17,860 nucleotides of DNA from Acidimicrobiia bacterium (GTDB lineage Bacteria > Actinomycetota > Acidimicrobiia > IMCC26256 > PALSA-555), in NCBI GenBank assembly GCA_022865365.1, contig JALHSW010000404.1, forward strand, positions 1-17,860, written 5' to 3'. Positions 13,650 through 17,860 of this stretch are shown here, one piece after another; the stretch's first letter is position 1, and every line of letters starts with the position of its first letter. The notes under the pieces were generated by a model. The model saw only the letters and a program-made list of their open reading frames with translations. It searched no databases and was not told the DNA's origin. The translations under genes were made by a program, and so were the position numbers.

Positions 13650-14912
13650 ATGGCTCCTGGCACAGCATCCGTACCCACTGTCTACGGCGTCCACTCCGAG
13701 GTCGGGAAGCTCCGGAAGGTCCTGGTCTGCGCGCCCGGTCTTGCCCACAGCCGCCTGACGCCGACGAACTGCGACGACCTGCTATTCGACGATGTGCTGT
13801 GGGTGCAGAACGCACAGCGCGATCACTTCGACTTCATGACCAAGATGCGCGACCGCGACGTCGAGGTGGTCGAGCTCCACAACCTCGTGTCGGAGATCCT
13901 CGACAATCCGGACGCAAAGGCGTGGCTCCTCGATCGCAAGATCATCGCGAATGAGGTCGGGCTCGGGCTGGTCGATGAGACGCGGTCGTTCCTCGACGGT
14001 CTCGATTCGCGCACGCTCGCCGAGTACCTGATCGGCGGGCTCTCGACCGCGGACCTTCCCGAAGACTTCCGGCCGGCATATCTCGCGTTGGCACGCGAGA
14101 ACGCCGGCGTGCGTGACTACCTGATGCCCCCGCTCCCGAACACGATCTACACCCGCGACACGACGTGTTGGATCTACGGCGGCGTCACACTCAATCCGCT
14201 GTACTGGCCTGCGCGTCACGACGAGACTTTGCTGATGAAGGCGGTCTATGAGTTCCATCCCGACTTCGCGGACCAGGTCACCGTCTGGTGGGGCGACCCG
14301 GAGCTGGACTGGGGGCTCGCCACGCTCGAGGGTGGAGACGTGATGCCGATCGGCAATGGTGCCGTGCTCATCGGCATGAGTGAACGCAGCTCTCGGCAGG
14401 CCATCAGCCAGGTCGCTGCCGCGTTGTTCGCGGCCGGGGCCGCGACTCGAGTCATCGCGGCCGGGATGCCGAAGCTGCGCGCCGCGATGCACCTGGACAC
14501 GGTCTTCACGTTCGCCGATCGCGATTGTGCGACCGCCTACCGCGAGATCGTCGACAGTATCCAGGCTTTCTCGATCCGTCCGAGTGACAGCGGGAGCGGT
14601 GTCGAGGTCACCGAAGAAGAGTCGTCGTTCGTCGACGTCGTCGCCGACGCGCTGAACCTCGACCAATTGAGGGTGATCGACACCGGTGGCGATGTCTACG
14701 CGACCGAACGTCAGCAATGGGACAGCGGCAACAACCTCGTGGCCATCGAGCCAGGCGTCGTCGTCGCGTACGACCGCAACACGCACACGAACTCACTCCT
14801 TCGCAAGGACGGCATCGAGGTGATCACGATCGTCGGCGCCGAGCTCGGCCGGGGCCGCGGCGGGGGCCATTGCATGACCTGCCCGCTCGTCCGTGATGCG
14901 GTGGACTTCTGA
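13650..14912 (+). CDS. arcA: Arginine deiminase (ArcA)
   Basis: 420-residue guanidino-modifying enzyme that hydrolyses arginine to citrulline and ammonia. The whole fold is recognisable: VHSEVGKLRKVLVCAPG at the start, LPNTIYTRDTTCW, LEGGDVMPIGNGAVLIGMSERSS (from about 226), AAMHLDTVFTF with the catalytic His near 281, and the C-terminal nucleophile C408 in GGGHCMTCPLVRD. Length is normal. ATG 13650 is preceded by AGAGAGG with about 9 nt spacing. Its usual partners arcB (ornithine carbamoyltransferase) and arcC (carbamate kinase), needed to gain ATP from citrulline, are not in the window. The enzyme may therefore serve acid resistance or nitrogen release, or the other genes lie elsewhere. The antiporter upstream and a META lipoprotein 1 bp downstream appear to share its transcript. 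Confidence 0.97.
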   Translation: MAPGTASVPTVYGVHSEVGKLRKVLVCAPGLAHSRLTPTNCDDLLFDDVLWVQNAQRDHFDFMTKMRDRDVEVVELHNLVSEILDNPDAKAWLLDRKIIANEVGLGLVDETRSFLDGLDSRTLAEYLIGGLSTADLPEDFRPAYLALARENAGVRDYLMPPLPNTIYTRDTTCWIYGGVTLNPLYWPARHDETLLMKAVYEFHPDFADQVTVWWGDPELDWGLATLEGGDVMPIGNGAVLIGMSERSSRQAISQVAAALFAAGAATRVIAAGMPKLRAAMHLDTVFTFADRDCATAYREIVDSIQAFSIRPSDSGSGVEVTEEESSFVDVVADALNLDQLRVIDTGGDVYATERQQWDSGNNLVAIEPGVVVAYDRNTHTNSLLRKDGIEVITIVGAELGRGRGGGHCMTCPLVRDAVDF

Positions 14913-14913
14913 C

Positions 14914-15405
14914 GTGACGGCGCGAAAGGGATACCGGAGGCTCGTCTGCTTCGGGGCGGCGGCGCTGGCCATCCTCCTCGCGGGGGGCGCGACGGGCTGC
15001 TCGGACAGGAACGACCAGGTCGACAGCCTGAGCGCGACCTACGGCCTGCCGTCGACCCGTGTGGACCTCGAGGCCGAGAACTGGGTGCTCGTCCCTGCTG
15101 AGAACTCGAATGGGATCACCGGCGACACGCCCGTGACACTCGCGGTCGACGGCGAGCAGGTGTCGGGATCCGGCCCGTGCAACGCGTACCACGGCGATCT
15201 CGACCTCGAAGGTGACTCCGTGGAGATCACGAACCTCGCCTCCACCTTACGAGCGTGCGGAGACCCGGTCATGAAGGCCGAGGGCAAGTACTTTGCCGCG
15301 CTCGAGGCGGTGGACCAGATCGACGTCTCAGATGATCGATTGGTGCTGGCCAACGATCAGGGGGTCCGCCTCGTGTTCCGCCCAGCCGACGCGACTGGGG
15401 ACTGA
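14914..15405 (+). CDS. META-domain lipoprotein (HslJ-like)
   Basis: 163-residue exported protein. RKGYRR, a hydrophobic stretch (CFGAAALAILLAGG) and a lipobox-like GATGC with Cys near residue 29 indicate a lipoprotein; the -3 position is Ala rather than Leu, a weaker lipobox. The body matches the META domain: NWVLVP, VDGEQVSGSGPCNAYHGDLDLEGDSVEI, LASTLRACGDPVMKAEGKYFAAL and DDRLVLANDQGVRLVF, the GCNxYxGxY...T..AC pattern with its paired cysteines. META proteins such as HslJ are linked to stress and novobiocin tolerance, with unclear biochemistry. The frame is open from 14893, but GTG 14914, one base after the arcA stop, gives a proper signal sequence and implies cotranscription with arcA. Why a META lipoprotein follows arginine deiminase is unknown. 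Confidence 0.8.
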   Translation: MTARKGYRRLVCFGAAALAILLAGGATGCSDRNDQVDSLSATYGLPSTRVDLEAENWVLVPAENSNGITGDTPVTLAVDGEQVSGSGPCNAYHGDLDLEGDSVEITNLASTLRACGDPVMKAEGKYFAALEAVDQIDVSDDRLVLANDQGVRLVFRPADATGD

Positions 15406-15441
15406 GTCGGCAGTTGACCCGCGCGTGGGCAGCGTCCCGCT

Positions 15442-16110
15442 TCAGCGACCGATGCTATCGAGCACGTCGGCGACGAGTCGTGTGCCGCCACTGGCGAGCA
15501 GCGTGACTGCGATTGCCGTGAGGAGGATCCCGGCGATCCGATCGAGCAGCGCCCTGGCGCGTGGTGACGCATTGCGATGCACGCGTCCTGAGAGGTACAG
15601 CGTCACACCGGTCACGGCGGCGTAACCGAGCCCCGCGCCCGTGAGCACGAACCGGTCGCCGACGTCGTTGACCGTCGCTGCGAACCCGACGAGCACACCG
15701 AAGGTCGCCCCGCCAACCGTGAGCGGGAACGCCAGCGGCGTCAGGAGCAGTGAACTCGGGGATCGCGCCGAGGCGACCGTGGCCCCGTCGGGCGAGTCAT
15801 CGGACGGCTCGATCTCGCTCTCGTGTTCACCGCGCATCAAGGGCACGGATTCGTAGAGAAGGGCGATGCCTCCGGTCGCGGTGAGCGCGGCTGTTGTGAT
15901 GCCCAGCAGCTCGAGGAGCACCTCGCCCGCCCACAAGCCTGCCAACACGAAGACGCTCACATAGAAGAGGAGGCCCAGCGCGAGGCGCGCCTGTTGCTTG
16001 TGGGTGAAACCGCCGATGATCGGCGCATAGGAGGGGAGCGCGGCGAGCGGGCTGTAGAGCGTCACGAGCGCGACGAACATCAGCACCGCGTTGTCGGTCG
16101 ACCAACTCAT
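15442..16110 (-). CDS. MarC-family integral membrane protein
   Basis: 222-residue protein with six hydrophobic segments. The first (LMFVALVTLYSPLAALPSYAPIIGG) matches the MarC/UPF0056 pattern F.AL....NPLGALPIF, with Ser replacing the usual Asn; the fourth block TPLAFPLTVGGATFGVLVGF corresponds to the family's PLAIPLLAGPG motif, and the end (RIAGILLTAIAVTLLASGG) to its RI.GLLL.AIAV.LI..G. A polar loop of about 30 residues (EHESEIEPSDDSPDG) joins helices 3 and 4. Function is unsettled: MarC was once linked to antibiotic resistance and later not supported. The ATG at 16110 follows a purine-rich GAGGAAGG with about 12 nt spacing. It converges on the META lipoprotein and shows no functional link to its neighbours. 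Confidence 0.8.
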   Translation of the reverse strand: MSWSTDNAVLMFVALVTLYSPLAALPSYAPIIGGFTHKQQARLALGLLFYVSVFVLAGLWAGEVLLELLGITTAALTATGGIALLYESVPLMRGEHESEIEPSDDSPDGATVASARSPSSLLLTPLAFPLTVGGATFGVLVGFAATVNDVGDRFVLTGAGLGYAAVTGVTLYLSGRVHRNASPRARALLDRIAGILLTAIAVTLLASGGTRLVADVLDSIGR

Positions 16111-16162
16111 CTGTTGGCTCTGCCTTCCTCGGTGAACATGGGCTCATGCTGCTGAGGTGACC

Positions 16163-16405
16163 CTACGCGGAGTGTTCACGGCGGTGAGCGACCTTGCGTT
16201 TGCTCACGTCGAGCTGGGGTACGAGCCACGCGGCGATCGCGTCGGCTGCCTCGGCATCGAAGTGGACGCCGTCGGGTCGGCCTTCGGGGGTCCAGACCCG
16301 TTCGCCCTGGTCGTTGAGCGTTACCCATCGCGGGTTGCCTTGGGCGGGGCGGTTCAGTCCGGCCCCCCGGAGTTCCGTTCGCAATTTCTGTGGGCGTTTC
16401 CTCAT
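16163..16405 (-). pseudogene. Probable C-terminal remnant of an SGNH/GDSL-type hydrolase
   Basis: An 80-codon frame whose last half reads NDQGERVWTPEGRPDGVHFDAEAADAIAAWLVPQLD. The RPDGVHFDxxxAxxIAxWLxPxL pattern is the catalytic Asp-x-x-His block that closes SGNH hydrolase domains, including those at the end of actinobacterial acyltransferases. The nucleophile (GDS), Gly and Asn blocks are missing, and upstream the frame passes into the toxin-antitoxin operator, so this is most likely the stub of a gene cut by insertion of that module. It could instead be a short hypothetical gene with a chance match; the DGVHF block is the only real support. Confidence 0.5.
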
Positions 16406-16431
16406 AATGAGCCTTGACTCATTATGAGGAA
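16398..16431. promoter_or_regulatory. Twin-palindrome operator of the HigBA-type operon
   Basis: Bases 16398-16411 and 16418-16431 form a perfect 14-bp inverted repeat with a 6-bp spacer (CCTTGA). Each arm also holds its own 11-bp palindrome: CTCAT-A-ATGAG (16401-16411) and CTCAT-T-ATGAG (16418-16428), centres 17 bp apart. The second site overlaps the TTGACT -35 element, so binding of the HTH antitoxin should block RNA polymerase. The site is AT-rich in a GC-rich genome. The palindromes are direct observation; the binding protein is inferred from toxin-antitoxin autoregulation. Confidence 0.8.
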
Positions 16432-16442
16432 TTCATCATACT
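16414..16442 (+). promoter_or_regulatory. Promoter of the HigBA-type operon, probably giving a leaderless mRNA
   Basis: TTGACT (16414-16419), a 17-bp spacer and CATACT (16437-16442) make a recognisable sigma70-type promoter. Seven bases on is the G of the GTG at 16449, so the transcript would begin at the start codon. No Shine-Dalgarno sequence precedes the toxin. Confidence 0.65.
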
Positions 16443-16448
16443 TTCGTG

Positions 16449-16802
16449 GTGTGGGAGATCGAGGTCACCGACGAGTTCCTGATGTGGTGGCGTCGCCTCG
16501 ACGACGACCAGCGCGAGGCGGTGACGGATCGGGTCGATCTGCTCGGCGAGCGCGGCCCGGATCTCGGGCGACCAGTGGTCGAACGGATCCAGGCATCGCG
16601 ACATCACAACATGAAGGAGCTCCGAGCATCCAAGGGTGGCGCACTACGGGTGTTGTTCATGTTCGACCCGCGCCGAGCCGTGATCCTGCTGCTCGGCGGA
16701 GACAAGACCGGCGAGTGGGACAGCTGGTACGAGTCGGCGATTCCCGCGGCCGATGACCTCTACGACGCGTATCTGACCGAGCTTCGAGACGAAGGACTGA
16801 TC
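16449..16802 (+). CDS. higB: HigB-type toxin (RelE superfamily, phage Gp49-like)
   Basis: 118-residue protein plus stop at 16803-16805. MWEIEVTDEFLMWWRRLDDDQREAVTDRVDLLGERGPDLGRPVVERIQ, then HHNMKELRAS, LRVLFMFDPRRAVILLLGGDKTGEWDSWYESAIPAADDLYDAYL match the phage-derived Gp49-like/HigB family almost end to end. Relatives are ribosome-dependent mRNA nucleases that cleave translated messages and stop growth. The conserved RVLFxFDPxRxxILLxGGDK strand pair and the basic KELR segment are intact, so it looks functional. GTG 16449 is preferred over GTG 16446 because family members start MW-E and the promoter spacing fits; both share the frame. The antitoxin ATG overlaps its stop by one base (TGATG). 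Toxin-before-antitoxin order is typical of higBA. Confidence 0.9.
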
Positions 16803-16804
16803 TG

Positions 16805-17134
16805 ATGGCTCGCACCAAGTTCACCAAGCTCCGCGAGGAAGTTCTTGCCCGACCGGGCGCGACCGAGCGAGTCGCTCAGGCGCGCGCCGAGACGCTCGAG
16901 GAGGTCCGCCTCTACGAGCTCCGTCACCGAGATGCAATCAGCCAAGCCACGCTGGCCGGACGCCTCGAGGTCACCCAGGGCGCGATCTCGAAGCTCGAGC
17001 ACTCCGAGGATGTCCGAGTCTCGACGTTGCGTCAGTACCTCGAAACTCTTGGCGCACGACTGGAACTCGTCGCCGTGTTCGAGGACGACGACCAGCGTGT
17101 ACCGATCCATCTCGGCAAGGAGACAGCAGCCTGA
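16805..17134 (+). CDS. higA: HigA-type antitoxin (XRE-family HTH)
   Basis: 109-residue DNA-binding antitoxin that should bind and neutralise the toxin and repress the operon. An N-terminal basic helix (ARTKFTKLREEVLARPGATERVAQARAETLEEVRLYELR) is followed by a helix-turn-helix at about 43-85, with SQATLAGRLEVTQGAISKLEHSEDVRVSTLRQYLETLGARLELV, the classic XRE recognition-helix pattern. The tail (FEDDDQRVPIHLG) is short. ATG 16805 overlaps the toxin stop by one base, with GAAGGA (16791-16796) 8 nt upstream inside the toxin gene, so expression is coupled. The twin palindromes at 16398-16431 are its likely operator. Confidence 0.9.
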   Translation: MARTKFTKLREEVLARPGATERVAQARAETLEEVRLYELRHRDAISQATLAGRLEVTQGAISKLEHSEDVRVSTLRQYLETLGARLELVAVFEDDDQRVPIHLGKETAA

Positions 17135-17260
17135 AGCTCCTGGAACCTCGGGTCGTGTCCCGCGGCTCGTCGCGCACTCGACGCTTCCGAGGATCGCCGA
17201 TTCGATGCTCAGACGGGGTCCACCGCAAGCGTGTACGGTCGACGTGTCGGGCGCTCTCGT

Positions 17261-17284
17261 CAGTCAAGAATCCAGTCAAGAATC
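17261..17284. repeat. 12-bp tandem duplication in the gap after the antitoxin
   Basis: CAGTCAAGAATC occurs twice in direct succession (17261-17272, 17273-17284). It lies in the 207-bp gap between the antitoxin and the final membrane protein; I see no other gene or clear promoter in that gap. Confidence 0.8.
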
Positions 17285-17341
17285 ACCTCGGGCGACCCGT
17301 CCTCGCCTGCAGGTCGGCCCGGCTCCGTGAGACAGTGACCG

Positions 17342-17860
17342 ATGCACGTCGGGAACGTCCTCGTGGTCGGGTTGGGCGCTGCCGCGTTTGCCGCGGCCGG
17401 CGTCGTCGCTTGGCAGGGACGCCGGTTGCCCGCCGTGGCTCCCCGGACGCTTCCGACGACGGCCGGAGCCTCCGCGCTTGACGCGATGCGGACGCTGTCC
17501 GCCGTCACCGGAGCCGGGCTGGTCGCCGGGTTCCTCGTTCCCGGACTCGGCGGACGCCTCTTCATGCGGGTGCTGGCCGCGACCTCAGGGAGCGACGCGC
17601 AGGGCCGGCTGACCGAAGCCAACGAGGTGGTGGGCGACATCACTTTCGACGGATCGCTTGGCTTCGTCCTCTTCGTCGGCCTCATCATCCCGTTCGCCGC
17701 CGCGCTCGGCTATCTCGCGCTCCGGCACTACCTTCCGGGACGGGCTGCGGCGGCCGGCACGGGCTTCGGCGTGATCCTCCTCGCCGTGTTCGGGGTCGAC
17801 GATCCGCTCTCGCCCGACAACGTCGACTTCGCGATCCTGTCGCCGCTGTGGCTCGCGGTC
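17342..17860 (+). CDS. Unknown multi-helix membrane protein (3' end outside window)
   Basis: An open frame from ATG 17342 runs without a stop to the right edge (173 codons). A TGA directly upstream in frame (17336-17338) limits the start. Hydrophobic segments: about 4-23 (NVLVVGLGAAAFAAAGVVAW), 52-72 (GAGLVAGFLVPGLGGRLFM), 106-128 (GSLGFVLFVGLIIPFAAALGYL) and 140-155 (GTGFGVILLAVFGV). The loop with LAATSGSDAQGRLTEANEVVGDIT is polar and looks conserved in style with actinobacterial membrane proteins of unknown function. No catalytic motif is visible and I do not assign a role. Codon use fits the genome, so it is probably a real gene. There is no strong Shine-Dalgarno sequence; GTG or later starts remain possible. 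Confidence 0.65.
   Translation, partial: MHVGNVLVVGLGAAAFAAAGVVAWQGRRLPAVAPRTLPTTAGASALDAMRTLSAVTGAGLVAGFLVPGLGGRLFMRVLAATSGSDAQGRLTEANEVVGDITFDGSLGFVLFVGLIIPFAAALGYLALRHYLPGRAAAAGTGFGVILLAVFGVDDPLSPDNVDFAILSPLWLAV

Noticed and set aside
1..17860. CRISPR array, insertion sequence or phage genes
   Set aside because: No regularly spaced repeats of suitable length, no transposase or integrase motifs, and no phage structural proteins were seen; the toxin's phage-like family name alone is not evidence of a prophage.

Overview
The window is GC-rich, with G/C-biased third codon positions, many GTG starts, a tRNA gene without an encoded CCA, a FadD19-like acyl-CoA synthetase and several promoters of the TAnnnT-then-start-codon (leaderless) type. 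Together these point to an actinobacterium, perhaps an uncultured Acidimicrobiia-type lineage; the class is inference only.

Layout. Bases 1-346 hold the 3' end of an HNH endonuclease gene. Bases 363-5181 hold a catabolic block: a Rieske oxygenase alpha subunit (minus strand) and a FadD19-like acyl-CoA synthetase (plus strand) diverge from overlapping -10 elements, followed by a minus-strand pair in which a class I glutamine amidotransferase overlaps a metal-dependent amidohydrolase by ATGA. Bases 5228-8062 hold cysD-cysN-cysC, which turn sulfate and ATP into APS and then PAPS; no PAPS reductase is in the window. A CAP-domain lipoprotein gene (minus) follows, then about 400 bp with the decayed start of a short-chain dehydrogenase gene and several repeats, then a large FtsX/MacB-type permease with no ATPase gene beside it.

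Bases 11632-11703 encode tRNA-Val(GAC). Downstream lie three strong inverted repeats, then an apparent operon: a small two-helix membrane protein, an APC antiporter, arginine deiminase (arcA) and a META-domain lipoprotein. This supports arginine uptake and deimination, but arcB and arcC are absent here. A MarC-family membrane protein (minus), a likely SGNH-hydrolase remnant, a HigB/HigA-type toxin-antitoxin operon with a twin-palindrome operator, and the start of an unknown membrane protein complete the window.

The most unusual feature is the cysN-cysC junction (7406-7472). Four 17-bp units each begin with ATGA, so the cysN stop overlaps the start of a six-codon ORF, whose stop overlaps the start of a second, whose stop overlaps a third, whose stop overlaps the cysC start. 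This chain of three hexapeptide minicistrons could act as a stop-restart relay whose copy number can change without damaging either enzyme. Other points for follow-up are short tandem duplications at several gene starts, a tRNA with C instead of the near-universal U33, and a Shine-Dalgarno sequence that can be paired away in the CAP-lipoprotein leader.
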